Source of the DNA: Actinomadura rayongensis
Lineage (GTDB): Bacteria > Actinomycetota > Actinomycetes > Streptosporangiales > Streptosporangiaceae
DNA length: 64,000 nucleotides
Assembly (NCBI RefSeq): GCF_009831215.1
Contig: NZ_WUTW01000003.1
Span: 249,325-313,324, forward strand
Direction of reading: 5' to 3'
Shown: positions 7,748 through 16,555 of the stretch, in pieces
Numbering within the stretch: the first letter of the stretch is position 1
Layout of the letters: each line of letters opens with the position of its first letter
The notes under the pieces: generated by a model
What the model saw: the letters and a program-made list of their open reading frames with translations, nothing else
What the model was told of the DNA's origin: nothing
The model's database searches: none
Translations under genes and position numbers: made by a program

Positions 7748-8590
7748 ATGACCTACCGGCCTACTGTGCGCGGTCGCCGGCTGGCCCGCGAGCTGCGCAA
7801 GCTGCGCGAGGAGCAGCGCCTCACCCTCCAGGACGTGGCGGACCGGCTCGCCTGGTCCCGCGCCACGGTCTCCCGCCTGGAGACCGGCCAGACCCGCCCC
7901 AAGCCCGACGACATCGCCGCACTGCTCGACCTGTACGGCGTCCCGAGCCCCGACCGGGACGCGCTGCTCACCCTCGCCCGCGAGGCGGGCCGGCGCGGCT
8001 GGTGGACCGCCTACGCCGACGTGTTCGCGGGCAGCTACGTCGCGCTGGAGGACGACGCGGCGGAGATCCGCACCTGGGACCCGCAGCTCATCCACGGCCT
8101 GCTCCAGACCCAGGACTACTCGCGCGCCGTCATCACGGCGGGCCGCCTGCTCGCCACGCGCGAGCAGATCGAGCGCCGCGTGGACGCCCGCAAGATCCGC
8201 CAGGCGATCCTGGACCGGACCGACGCCCCCCGGCTGCACATGATCATGGACGAGGGCGCGCTGCGCCGCCCGATCGGCGGGCACCAGGTGATGGCCGCAC
8301 AATTGGACAAACTCGTGAAAATGGGCGAACGGTCCTTCGTGACCGTTCAGGTCCTTCCCTTCTCCACAATGGAGCACGCCGGACTCGACGGACGTTTCAC
8401 CATCCTTTCCTATTCCGATCCCGCCGACCCCGATATCGCCTACGTCGAAGGCACGATGGGCGACGTTTATGTGGAAAGCAGCGCGGAAATAGCGAAGCAC
8501 AGGGACCGCTTCCGCCGGATCGAGGAGGCGGCCCTCACCCCCGAGGATTCCGCGCGCCTCATGAGCGAGGCGGCAAGGAGCGGCATGTGA
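7748..8590 (+). CDS. XRE-family regulator with DUF5753 domain (WhiJ-like)
   Basis: The 280-aa protein has an N-terminal helix-turn-helix (about residues 10-65, with LTLQDVADRLAWSRATVSRLETGQ). The DUF5753 ligand- or partner-binding domain follows, with the signatures DPQLIHGLLQTQDYSRAVI and EGALRRPIGG. This architecture is characteristic of actinomycete regulators that work with a DUF397 partner. The stop codon overlaps the GTG of the next gene, a DUF397 protein, so the two are co-translated. The ATP-binding regulator is divergent across a 208-bp gap that presumably holds both promoters. Confidence 0.92.
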   Translation: MTYRPTVRGRRLARELRKLREEQRLTLQDVADRLAWSRATVSRLETGQTRPKPDDIAALLDLYGVPSPDRDALLTLAREAGRRGWWTAYADVFAGSYVALEDDAAEIRTWDPQLIHGLLQTQDYSRAVITAGRLLATREQIERRVDARKIRQAILDRTDAPRLHMIMDEGALRRPIGGHQVMAAQLDKLVKMGERSFVTVQVLPFSTMEHAGLDGRFTILSYSDPADPDIAYVEGTMGDVYVESSAEIAKHRDRFRRIEEAALTPEDSARLMSEAARSGM

Positions 8591-8784
8591 CGAAATCGCG
8601 GCGCGACACCGGCGGCTGCTGGCGCACCTCCTCCCACAGCGGCAGCGGGGAGCAGTGCGTCGAGGTGGCGGACCTGGCGGGCGGACGGTGCGTCGTCCGC
8701 GACTCCAAGGACCCGCAGGGCCCCGCCCTGGTCCTGTCCAGCACCGGCTGGAGCGCGCTGCTCGACTCCGTGCGCGGCACCTGA
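8587..8784 (+). CDS. DUF397 protein, partner of the upstream XRE regulator
   Basis: This 65-aa protein starts at GTG 8587, inside a GTGA overlap with the XRE stop codon. It has the DUF397 hallmark pattern: WRTSSHSGSGEQCVEVADL, then a VVRDSKDP motif and a C-terminal WSALLDSV helix. DUF397 proteins in actinomycetes are thought to bind and modulate their cognate XRE regulators. The size is normal and nothing is missing. Confidence 0.92.
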   Translation: MTKSRRDTGGCWRTSSHSGSGEQCVEVADLAGGRCVVRDSKDPQGPALVLSSTGWSALLDSVRGT

Positions 8785-8912
8785 CCGGCGGCGCTCCGGC
8801 GCTTCGCGGGGTGGGCGGCGCCACACCGCGGGAGCGGAATGATCGAATGGGAGACGACGCTGAGAAGGATGCCCGCGGTCCGCGGGCGCCGCGACTGGAA
8901 GAAGGACACCCG

Positions 8913-10568
8913 ATGTCCACGCAGGCCGACGCCGCCCGGCTGCTCGTCCGCATCCTGGAGGCCGAAGGGGTCGAGTACGTCTTCGGCATCCCGGGCGAGG
9001 AGAACATCCATTTCGTCGACGCGCTCAACGACTCGTCCATCCGCTATGTCCTCGTCCGGCACGAGCAGGGCGCGGCGTTCATGGCGGAGATCTACGGACG
9101 GCTGACCGGACGGGCCGGGGTCGCCTCGGCCACGCTCGGCCCGGGCGCGATCAACCTGCAGCTCGGCGTCGCCGACGCGATGACCAACAGCACGCCGGTC
9201 GTGGCGATCTCCGCGCAGGTCGGGCTGGACCGCATCTACAAGGAGTCGCACCAGATCATCGACCTCGTGTCGCTGTTCCGCCCGATCACCAAGTGGTCGG
9301 AGCTGGCGCCGACGGCCGAGGCGCTGCCGGAGATGGTCCGCAAGGCGTTCAAGACGGCGCAGACCGAGCGGCCGGGCGCGGTGTACCTGGCGATCCCCGA
9401 GGACGTCGAGTCCGCGCCCGTCCCGGCGACGCTCAAGCCGCTCGCGGTGAACGTCGTCCGGCCGCAGGAGCCGTCGCCCGCGCAGATCGCCCGCGCCGCC
9501 GACGTGATCGCGATGGCGCAGCAGCCGGTGGTGGTGGCCGGGCACGGCGCGACGCGCGCGCACGCGGGCGAGGCGCTGGTCCACTTCGCCGAGACGCTCG
9601 GCGTCCCGGTCGCGACGACGTTCAACGGCAAGGGCGTCTTCCCCGACGACCACCGGCTCGCGCTCGGCGCCGTCGGGTTCATGCGGCACGACTACGTGAA
9701 CTTCGGGCTGGACCGCGCGGACGTGCTCATCACGGTCGGCTACGAGCTGCAGGAGTTCGACCCCGTCAAGATCAACCCCGACGGCGACAAGAAGATCCTG
9801 CACATCCACCAGAGCCCCGCCGAGGTGGACGACCACTACACCGTCACGGTCGGCATCCAGGGCGACATCTCCCGGACGCTGCGGCAGCTCGCCGACTCCG
9901 TCCACCGCCGGTTCGCGGGCGCCGGGACGGGCGAGAAGATCCGCGACCTGCTGCGCGCCGAGCTGGAGCAGGGCCGCGCCGAGGACGGCTTCCCGCTGTC
10001 GCCGCGCCGGGTCGTCGCCGACATCCGCGCCGCGATGGGCCGCGAGGACATCGTGCTCGCCGACACCGGCGCGGTGAAGATGTGGATGGCGCGGATGTAC
10101 CCGACGTACGAGCCGAACACGCTGCTGGTGTCGAACGGGCTGTCGTCGATGGGGTTCGCGGTGCCGGGCGCCGTCGCGGCCAAGCTGGCCCGCCCGGACC
10201 GGCGCGTCCTCGCCGCGACCGGGGACGGCGCGTTCCTCATGAACTCGCAGGAGCTGGAGACGGCCGTCCGGGAGAACGTCCCGATCACGGTCCTGATCTG
10301 GGAGGACGGCGCGTACGGCCTGATCGGCTGGAAGATGGACATGGAACTCGGCCGCAGCTCCAACATCGCGTTCGGCAACCCCGATTTCGTCGCCTACGCC
10401 GAGAGTTTCGGGGCGCGCGGTTACCGGGTGACGTCCGCCGACGAGCTGCTGCCCACGCTGCGCAAGGCGCTGACCGACGACGGGGTGTCGGTGGTGACCG
10501 TCCCGGTGGACTACCGCGCGAACCTGGAGCTGACCGACCAACTCGGCGAGCTGACCGACCCGTTCTAG
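8913..10568 (+). CDS. Acetolactate synthase-like thiamine diphosphate enzyme
   Basis: The 551-aa protein starts at ATG 8913. It has the N-terminal Pyr domain with the catalytic Glu in VLVRHEQGAAFMAE, the central domain, and a C-terminal PP domain with the metal/ThDP motif around GDGAFLMNSQELETAVREN. Length and motifs fit the acetolactate synthase / pyruvate oxidase superfamily. The segment KESHQIIDLVSLFRPITKWS and the absence of an adjacent regulatory small subunit (ilvN) suggest a catabolic AlsS-like enzyme acting on pyruvate rather than biosynthetic IlvB. No acetolactate decarboxylase gene is nearby, so the exact reaction is uncertain. Confidence 0.88.
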   Translation: MSTQADAARLLVRILEAEGVEYVFGIPGEENIHFVDALNDSSIRYVLVRHEQGAAFMAEIYGRLTGRAGVASATLGPGAINLQLGVADAMTNSTPVVAISAQVGLDRIYKESHQIIDLVSLFRPITKWSELAPTAEALPEMVRKAFKTAQTERPGAVYLAIPEDVESAPVPATLKPLAVNVVRPQEPSPAQIARAADVIAMAQQPVVVAGHGATRAHAGEALVHFAETLGVPVATTFNGKGVFPDDHRLALGAVGFMRHDYVNFGLDRADVLITVGYELQEFDPVKINPDGDKKILHIHQSPAEVDDHYTVTVGIQGDISRTLRQLADSVHRRFAGAGTGEKIRDLLRAELEQGRAEDGFPLSPRRVVADIRAAMGREDIVLADTGAVKMWMARMYPTYEPNTLLVSNGLSSMGFAVPGAVAAKLARPDRRVLAATGDGAFLMNSQELETAVRENVPITVLIWEDGAYGLIGWKMDMELGRSSNIAFGNPDFVAYAESFGARGYRVTSADELLPTLRKALTDDGVSVVTVPVDYRANLELTDQLGELTDPF

Positions 10569-10589
10569 GCCCGCGCGGCGCCCCGGCGG

Positions 10590-11381
10590 TCAGGCGCGGC
10601 AGACGATCTCGCCGTGCGGGACGGTGAACCAGCCGTCCGGGTCGGCGGCCCACGCCTTCCAGCCCGCGTAGATCGCCTCCAGCTCGGCGCGGGTGGCGTG
10701 GCCGCGCGCGACGGCCGTCTCGGCGACGTCGGAGTGGACCATCCGCCCGCCCCACGTCTCGCTCCACCACTCGCGCTCCTGCGGCGTGGCGTAGCACCAG
10801 GACGACACGGTCGCGGTGACGTCGGCGAACCCGGCCGCGTGCGCCCAGGCGACCAGGCGGCGTCCCGCGTGCGGCTCGCCGCCGTTACCGCGCGCCACCT
10901 TCTCGTAGACGGGCCGCCAGGCGTCCATGCCCGGCGGGTTCGGGTACCAGACCATGCCGCCGAAGTCGGCCTCGCGGACGGCGACGATCCCGCCCGGCCG
11001 GCACACGCGCCGCATCTCGGCCAGCGCCCGCACCGGGTCGGCGATGTGCTGCAGCACCTGGTGGGCGTGGACGACGTCGAAGGAGTCGTCCGCGAAGTCC
11101 AGCGCGTGGACGTCGCCGACCGCGAACGCGACGTTGTCCGCGCCCTGCTCGCGGGCGTGCGCGGCGGCCCGCTCCAGGACGCCCGCCGCCGCGTCGATCC
11201 CGGTGACGCGGGCGACCCGGGCGGCGATGCCGGCGGTGATCGTGCCGGGGCCGCAGCCGACGTCCAGGACCTCCGCTCCGGGCGTCAGGTGCGGCAGCAG
11301 GTGCGGGGCGGAGTTCTCGGCGGTCCGCCACTCGTGCGAACTCAGGACGGTCGCGTGGTGGCCGTGGGTGTAGCTGGTCAT
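10590..11381 (-). CDS. SAM-dependent class I methyltransferase
   Basis: The 263-aa protein starts at ATG 11381 behind GGGAGGAAGTC, a clear ribosome-binding site. It has the Methyltransf_11 motifs: VLDVGCGPGTITAGIA (motif I), VTGIDAAAGVLERA, ALDFADDSFDVVHAHQVLQH and RVCRPGGIVAVRE. The C-terminal part (EREWWSETWGGRM) resembles small-molecule or ubiquinone/menaquinone-type methyltransferases. The substrate is not known. It is convergent with the acetolactate-synthase-like gene (21-bp gap) and divergent from the DUF574 methyltransferase. Confidence 0.9.
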   Translation of the reverse strand: MTSYTHGHHATVLSSHEWRTAENSAPHLLPHLTPGAEVLDVGCGPGTITAGIAARVARVTGIDAAAGVLERAAAHAREQGADNVAFAVGDVHALDFADDSFDVVHAHQVLQHIADPVRALAEMRRVCRPGGIVAVREADFGGMVWYPNPPGMDAWRPVYEKVARGNGGEPHAGRRLVAWAHAAGFADVTATVSSWCYATPQEREWWSETWGGRMVHSDVAETAVARGHATRAELEAIYAGWKAWAADPDGWFTVPHGEIVCRA

Positions 11382-11489
11382 GACTTCCTCCCGTGGCGTT
11401 GCCTGCTCCGCAACCCTAGACACCGTGACCACTATTTGAGAAGTGGATCTCATAATGCGAGACGTCCGAGATGTGCGACGATGGGCGCC

Positions 11490-12275
11490 ATGGACCCCGA
11501 GGTCAACGTCAGCCGGCCGGTCTCGGCGCGCGTGTGGAACTACTGGCTCGGCGGCAAGGACCACTACGCGGTCGACCGCCGCGCGGGCGACGAGGTCGCG
11601 CGGCACGTGCCCGGCATCGCCGCCGCCGCACGCGCCGACCGGCAGTTCCTCGGCCGCGTCATGGCGCCGCTCGTCCACGAGGGCGGGATCCGGCAGTTCC
11701 TCGACGTCGGGACGGGTCTGCCCACGGCCGACAACACCCACGAGATGGCGCAGCGGCTCGCGCCCGACGCGCGGATCGTCTACGTCGACAACGACCCGCT
11801 CGTCCTGTCGCACGCCCGCGCGCTGCTGACCAGCACGCCCGAGGGCGCGACGAGCTATGTCGACGCCGACGCCCGCGACCCGGAGAAGATCCTGGAGGCC
11901 GCCGCCGCGACGCTGGACCTGGACCGTCCGGTCGCGCTGATGCTGCTCGCGATCCTGCACCTGTTCACCGACGACGCCGAGGCGGCCCGGATCGTCGGGA
12001 CGCTCGTGGACGCCCTGCCGTCCGGGAGCTACCTCGTTCTCACCCACGCGTGCCTGGACGTCGACGCCACCCGCACCGCAATGCGCGTGTGGAACGGGTC
12101 GGGCACGCCGCACCCGATCCGGGCGCGCGGCGCCGACCGGATCACCGGCTACTTCGACGGGCTCGACCTGCTCGAACCGGGCGTCGTGTCGTGCTCGCGG
12201 TGGCGCCCGCTCCCGAACCGCTGGGGCCTTCCGGACGAGGTCATGACCTTCGGTGGAGTGGCCCGCAAACCCTGA
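11490..12275 (+). CDS. DUF574-family SAM-dependent methyltransferase
   Basis: The 261-aa protein begins MDPEVNVSRPVSARVWNYWLGG and continues with KDHYAVDR, the signature of the actinomycete-specific DUF574 family. FLDVGTGLPTADNTHEMAQ is the SAM-binding motif. An in-frame ATG nine bases earlier (11481) is an equally possible start; neither has a clear ribosome-binding site. The leader may be short, because a CATAAT-like hexamer lies about 30 bp upstream. Members often occur in tens of copies in actinomycetes, and their substrates are unknown. Confidence 0.9.
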   Translation: MDPEVNVSRPVSARVWNYWLGGKDHYAVDRRAGDEVARHVPGIAAAARADRQFLGRVMAPLVHEGGIRQFLDVGTGLPTADNTHEMAQRLAPDARIVYVDNDPLVLSHARALLTSTPEGATSYVDADARDPEKILEAAAATLDLDRPVALMLLAILHLFTDDAEAARIVGTLVDALPSGSYLVLTHACLDVDATRTAMRVWNGSGTPHPIRARGADRITGYFDGLDLLEPGVVSCSRWRPLPNRWGLPDEVMTFGGVARKP

Positions 12276-12321
12276 CCGCGCCGCTAGGGTGCCGCTGATC
12301 ATCTTTTTCTCGGAGGTGCCC

Positions 12322-12849
12322 GTGCCGCATATCGACCTCGGCAGCGACCTGCCCGGACTCCCCGCCCTGCTCGCCTACCGGCCGGAGACGGCGGGGCCGC
12401 TGCGGGCGCTCGCCGAGGCGCTGCTGCGCGGTCCAGGTCCCCTTTCCACCGGCGAGCGGGAATTGATCGCCGCCTACGTTTCGGAACTGAACGGGTGCGG
12501 TTTCTGCGCCGGGTCCCACGGGGCGTGCGCGGCCGAGCTGCTGGCCGACGACGCCGTCCTCGGCCAGGTCACGGCCGATCTGGACGCCGCTCCGGTCACG
12601 CCCCGGCTGCGCGCGCTGCTGCGGCTGGCCGAGGCCGTCCAGCGCGGCGGGACGGCCGTGACGCCCGAACTCGTCGCCGCCGCGAAATCGGCGGGCGCGG
12701 GTGACCGGGAGATCCACGACGCGATTCTCATCGCCGCCGCGTTCTGCATGTACAACCGTTATGTGGACGGTCTCGCGACGACGGCCCCGGCCGATCCCGG
12801 CGCTTACGCGATGATGGCGCGCGGGCTCGTCACCGGCGGTTATGCCTGA
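12322..12849 (+). CDS. AhpD-like / carboxymuconolactone decarboxylase-family peroxidase-related protein
   Basis: The 175-aa protein starts at GTG 12322, five bases after GGAGGTGCCC. It contains ELNGCGFCAGSHG with the redox CxxC pair (C59, C62) and a downstream His (H66), as in AhpD-type alkylhydroperoxidases. DREIHDAILIAAAFCMYNRYVDGL is the conserved C-terminal helix region. It probably reduces peroxides or serves as a redox partner in the cytoplasm. It lies 46 bp after the DUF574 gene and is convergent with the following TetR gene. No ahpC is adjacent. Confidence 0.88.
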   Translation: MPHIDLGSDLPGLPALLAYRPETAGPLRALAEALLRGPGPLSTGERELIAAYVSELNGCGFCAGSHGACAAELLADDAVLGQVTADLDAAPVTPRLRALLRLAEAVQRGGTAVTPELVAAAKSAGAGDREIHDAILIAAAFCMYNRYVDGLATTAPADPGAYAMMARGLVTGGYA

Positions 12850-12855
12850 CGTTTT

Positions 12856-13482
12856 TCAGCGAGCGGAATGGCGGGTCTGGATCTCGTCCAGTTCGGCGTA
12901 GGTGGGCGGGCGGTGCGCGAGCGGGCGGCCCGACGGGGCGATTCCGGCGAGCAGGACGTCCAGGTGCCGCCGCCACGCGTCCGGGTCCACCCCGGCGGTC
13001 AGCTCGACGATGTGCCGCAGCGACCAGAACAGGACGAGCGCGTCCCCGGCCGCCAGATCGGGCCGGACGGTCCCGGCGTCCTGCGCGCGGACGAGCAGTT
13101 CCTGCACGATCGACCGGAACTCCTGCCGCTCGGCCGACGGCGTGCCCGCCCACAGCCGCCGCAGGCAGCCCCGGTGCGCGGCCTGGAGTTCGCCCATGCC
13201 GCGCAGGAGGGACTCCAGGCCGGTGCCGTCGCTCTCGTCCAGCGCCCGCCGGGCGAGGTCGAGGGCGTCCCGGACGAGCTGCGCCACCAGGAACTCGATC
13301 AGCGCCTCCTTGGTGGGGAAGCGCCGGTAGACCGTCCCCATGCCGACGCCCGCCCGCGCGGCGATGCTCTCCACGCTGGCGTCCAGGCCCTGTTCGGCGA
13401 ACAGCTCCCGGGCGGCGGCGACCACCCGTTCGAGGTTGCGGGCGGCGTCGCGGCGGAGCGGACGGGCGTCTGCGGTGACCAT
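12856..13482 (-). CDS. TetR-family repressor, probably of the adjacent exporter
   Basis: The 208-aa protein has an N-terminal TetR helix-turn-helix (VESIAARAGVGMGTVYRRFPTKEALIEFL, about residues 38-66) and a helical C-terminal ligand-binding half. It starts four bases after the stop codon of the DHA2 exporter and shares its direction, so the two form an operon. Control of its own operon by exported compounds is the usual arrangement, but the ligand is unknown. Confidence 0.92.
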   Translation of the reverse strand: MVTADARPLRRDAARNLERVVAAARELFAEQGLDASVESIAARAGVGMGTVYRRFPTKEALIEFLVAQLVRDALDLARRALDESDGTGLESLLRGMGELQAAHRGCLRRLWAGTPSAERQEFRSIVQELLVRAQDAGTVRPDLAAGDALVLFWSLRHIVELTAGVDPDAWRRHLDVLLAGIAPSGRPLAHRPPTYAELDEIQTRHSAR

Positions 13483-13486
13483 GGGG

Positions 13487-14926
13487 TCAATTATCGGCCG
13501 CCGGGACGAGCGTCCCGGCCTCCCGCACGGGTTCGGGAACGGCGCGGCGGGCGCGCGGCACGAGGAGCGTGGTGGCGAGCGCGACGGCCGCCGCCCCCGC
13601 GAGGAACCAGAACCCGTGCGTGTACCCGGACTCCTTCGGCAGGCCGCCGACCGCGCCGGACGTGATGATCGACCCGGTCACGGCCGTGCCGATGGACCCG
13701 CCGATCGTGCGGATGTTGGCGTTCATGCCGCTCGCGGCGCCGGTCTGCGCGGGCGGCACGGCCGTCACGATCAGCGCGGACAGCGCGGAGAACGCGAACC
13801 CGATCCCGGCCCCGCACAGCGCGGCGACCAGGTAGATCGTCCAGCGCTCGGCGTGCACGGCGGCAAGCAGCACCATCGACGGGATCAGCAGCACCGCGCC
13901 GAGCGCGAGGACGGCGCGCGCCCCGAACCGCAGGCCGAGCCGTCCCGCCGCGAGGCCGCTGAAGAACATCGTGACCGTCATCGGCAGCAGGAACAGGCCG
14001 GACTCGGTGACGCTCGCGCCGAACCCGTAGCCGGCGGACGGCGGCGTCTGCACGAACGCGGGCAGGAACGCCATGAGCGAGTACAGGCCGAGACCGAACA
14101 GCAGGGCGACGAGGTTCGTCGTCCAGACGGCGGGCAGCCGCATCATGCGCATGTCGATGAGCGGTTCGGCCGACCGCAGCTCCACCGCGATCCAGGCGGC
14201 GGCGAGGACGACCGCGAGCGCGAGCGTCCCGAGGACGCGGCCGGACGTCCAGCCCCACCGCGAGCCCTCGCTGATCGGGACCAGCAGCGCGACCAGCCAC
14301 GCCGACAGCAGCGCGGCGGCGAGCAGGTTGATCCGGCCGGGCGCGCGCACCGGCGACTCGGGGACGACCAGGTGCGTGGCGACGGCGGCGACCACGATGA
14401 CGATCAGCGGGAGCCAGAACAGCCAGCGGTAGTCGAGCGTGTTGACGATCGGCCCGGCGACGACGATGCCGAGGCCGCCGCCGACGCCCATGAGCGCCGC
14501 CGCCGTCCCGATCGCGCCGGACACGCGGTCGCGCGGGAACTCGTCGCGGATGATGCCGAAGACCAGGGGCAGCACGCCGCCCCCGACGCCCTGGATCACC
14601 CGCGCCGCGATCATGACGCCGATGGACGAGGCGAGCGCCGCCAGCAGCGAGCCCGCCCCGAGCGCGAGCAGGGCGACGAGCAGCATCCGCTCCTTGCCGA
14701 CGACGTCCCCGATCTTGCCGAGGACGGGCGTCGCGACGGACGCCGACAGCAGATAGGCCGTCATCACCCAGGTCACCGAACTCTGCGACGTGTGCAGGTG
14801 GTGCTGGATCGTGGGCAGGACGGGCGAGACGAGGGACTGCGACAGCGCGTAGGACATGATGCCGAGGCAGAGGACGAGGAAGGTGGCGCCGGTGCGTGGC
14901 CGCCCGGCGCCTGCGGTGTGGGTCAA
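13487..14926 (-). CDS. MFS exporter, DHA2 (14-TM) drug:H+ antiporter family
   Basis: The 479-aa membrane protein begins with a cytoplasmic tail followed by regular hydrophobic segments. It shows the DHA2 motifs VLGKIGDVVGKERMLL (motif A) and AARVIQGVGGGVLPLVFGIIRDEFP, plus GAASGMNANIRTIGGSIG near the C-terminus. Such proteins export drugs or secondary metabolites in exchange for protons. It is followed after four bases by a TetR gene. An ECF-type promoter candidate lies 42-66 bp upstream. Confidence 0.92.
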   Translation of the reverse strand: MTHTAGAGRPRTGATFLVLCLGIMSYALSQSLVSPVLPTIQHHLHTSQSSVTWVMTAYLLSASVATPVLGKIGDVVGKERMLLVALLALGAGSLLAALASSIGVMIAARVIQGVGGGVLPLVFGIIRDEFPRDRVSGAIGTAAALMGVGGGLGIVVAGPIVNTLDYRWLFWLPLIVIVVAAVATHLVVPESPVRAPGRINLLAAALLSAWLVALLVPISEGSRWGWTSGRVLGTLALAVVLAAAWIAVELRSAEPLIDMRMMRLPAVWTTNLVALLFGLGLYSLMAFLPAFVQTPPSAGYGFGASVTESGLFLLPMTVTMFFSGLAAGRLGLRFGARAVLALGAVLLIPSMVLLAAVHAERWTIYLVAALCGAGIGFAFSALSALIVTAVPPAQTGAASGMNANIRTIGGSIGTAVTGSIITSGAVGGLPKESGYTHGFWFLAGAAAVALATTLLVPRARRAVPEPVREAGTLVPAADN

Positions 14927-14967
14927 AAGGGGATCCCGGGCTGGGCGGATGGGGACGTGGTCAGGCT

Positions 14968-14992
14968 ACGTCCGAAGCGGATGTTGAGTTCC
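14968..14992 (-). promoter_or_regulatory. Candidate ECF sigma-dependent promoter for the DHA2 exporter
   Basis: On the minus strand GGAAC (14992-14988) is followed after 17 bp by CGTAG (14970-14966). This fits the GGAAC-N16/17-CGT pattern of many actinomycete ECF promoters. It sits 42 bp before the exporter start codon. A second GGAAC lies six bases upstream. An ECF sigma gene lies 1.6 kb away, but a link is speculative. Confidence 0.4.
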
Positions 14993-15040
14993 GGTTCCGG
15001 TAGGTGAGACTTCCCACCCGCCCAGTCGGGAATAACGGCG

Positions 15041-16441
15041 TCAGCGGGCGAGCGCGGGGACGGCCGGGGTCGGCGCCGTCCTCGCCGCGCGCGGGATGAG
15101 CAGCGCGGCGACCGCCCCGGCCAGCGAGAACGCGCCGCTGACGGCCAGCGCGGGCGCGAAGCCGTCCGCGAACGCCCGGGCGCCGCCGTACCCGCCGTGC
15201 GCGGTGAAGACGGCCGCGAGGACCGCGACGCCGAAGACGGCGGCGAGCTGGCGCAGTGTGTTGAAGACGCCGGACGCCGTCCCGATCCGCTGCGGCGCGA
15301 CCGCGTTGATCACCGCGGTCTGGACGGCGGGCATCGCCATGCTGATCCCCGCGCCCGCGATGATCATGGGCGCGACCAGCGCGGGATAGGCCGCGTCCGG
15401 GTCCGCTGCCAGGCTCAGCCACACCATGCCGACGGCCTGGAGCGTCAGGCCGGCGACGGTGAGCGTCCGCGCGCCGATCCGGTTCACGAGCGCTCCGGCG
15501 ACGGGCGCGACGACGGTCACCGTGCCCGTCCAGGGCATGAGCCGCAGCCCGGTGATCATCGGGCCGTCGCCCAGGCTCGTCTGGAAGAACTGCGCGACGA
15601 AGAACAGCGAGCCGTACAGCGCCGCGTACATGAGGAAGCCCGCGGCGTTCCCGGCGGAGAAGCCGCGCTCGCGCAGCAGCCGCAACGGGACCATCGGCTT
15701 CTCGGCGCGCAGCTCCCAGACGATGAACGCGGCCGTCAGCAGGGCTCCGGCGGCCAGGGCGCCGTCCACCTCGGCCGCGTCCCAGCCCGCCGAGCCGGAG
15801 CGGACCAGGCCCCAGGCCAGCCCGAGCGCGCCGCCGGTCACCAGGACGACGCCGCCGAGGTCGAAGGACGTCCCGGCGCCGCGGCTCTCCGGGACGTCCC
15901 GCAGCACCAGCGGGATCACCACCAGGCCGATCGGCACGTTGAGCCAGAAGATCCACTGCCAGGCCAGGCCCTCGGTGACGATCCCGCCGACCACCGGGCC
16001 CGCGACCACCGCCAGGCCGGTGATCCCGGCGAAGACGCCGAGCGCCTTCGCTCGCCGCTCGGGCGGAAAACCGTTGCTGAGCAGCGCCATCGCGAGCGGC
16101 ATCACGAGCGCGGCGCCGCTCCCCTGCACCGCGCGGGCGGCGATCAGCCACCCCACGTCCGGCGCCAGCGCGCACGCCGCCGACGCCGCCGTGAACAGGC
16201 CGAGCCCCGCCGCGAACATCCGCCGCCGGCCGAACCGGTCGCCGAGCGCGGCGCCCGTCATCAGCAGGACGGCGAAGCTGAGGCTGTAGGCGTTGACGGT
16301 CCATTCGAGCTGTTCGACGGTCGCGGCCAGGTCCAGGCGGATCCTGGCCAGCGCGGTCGACACCGCCGTCGCGTCCAGCGCCACCATCAGCGACGCCGTC
16401 GCGGTCAGGCCGAGCAGCCTGCCGCTGGTCCTGCGAGCCAT
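15041..16441 (-). CDS. MFS exporter, DHA2 family
   Basis: The 466-aa protein starts at ATG 16441 behind a GAAGGGAAG ribosome-binding site. It has multiple transmembrane segments and the DHA2 motifs LDATAVSTALARI in TM1, GAALGDRFGRRRMF (motif A), AARAVQGSGAALVMPLAMALL (motif C region) and GPVVGGIVTEGLAWQWIFWLNVP. It probably exports drugs or metabolites. It is not closely similar to the other DHA2 exporter in this window. It is divergent from an ECF sigma factor gene with a 114-bp gap, which suggests shared regulatory DNA. Confidence 0.92.
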   Translation of the reverse strand: MARRTSGRLLGLTATASLMVALDATAVSTALARIRLDLAATVEQLEWTVNAYSLSFAVLLMTGAALGDRFGRRRMFAAGLGLFTAASAACALAPDVGWLIAARAVQGSGAALVMPLAMALLSNGFPPERRAKALGVFAGITGLAVVAGPVVGGIVTEGLAWQWIFWLNVPIGLVVIPLVLRDVPESRGAGTSFDLGGVVLVTGGALGLAWGLVRSGSAGWDAAEVDGALAAGALLTAAFIVWELRAEKPMVPLRLLRERGFSAGNAAGFLMYAALYGSLFFVAQFFQTSLGDGPMITGLRLMPWTGTVTVVAPVAGALVNRIGARTLTVAGLTLQAVGMVWLSLAADPDAAYPALVAPMIIAGAGISMAMPAVQTAVINAVAPQRIGTASGVFNTLRQLAAVFGVAVLAAVFTAHGGYGGARAFADGFAPALAVSGAFSLAGAVAALLIPRAARTAPTPAVPALAR

Positions 16442-16555
16442 AGTCGTCTTCCCTTCATCGGCTGCCTGTACAAACCGGGCCGATGCCGGAAATTCGGCGG
16501 GCTGCGGCCGACGACTTCGCCCGCCGTCGCCGGTCGGTAGGAGGGGAGGTGCGAC

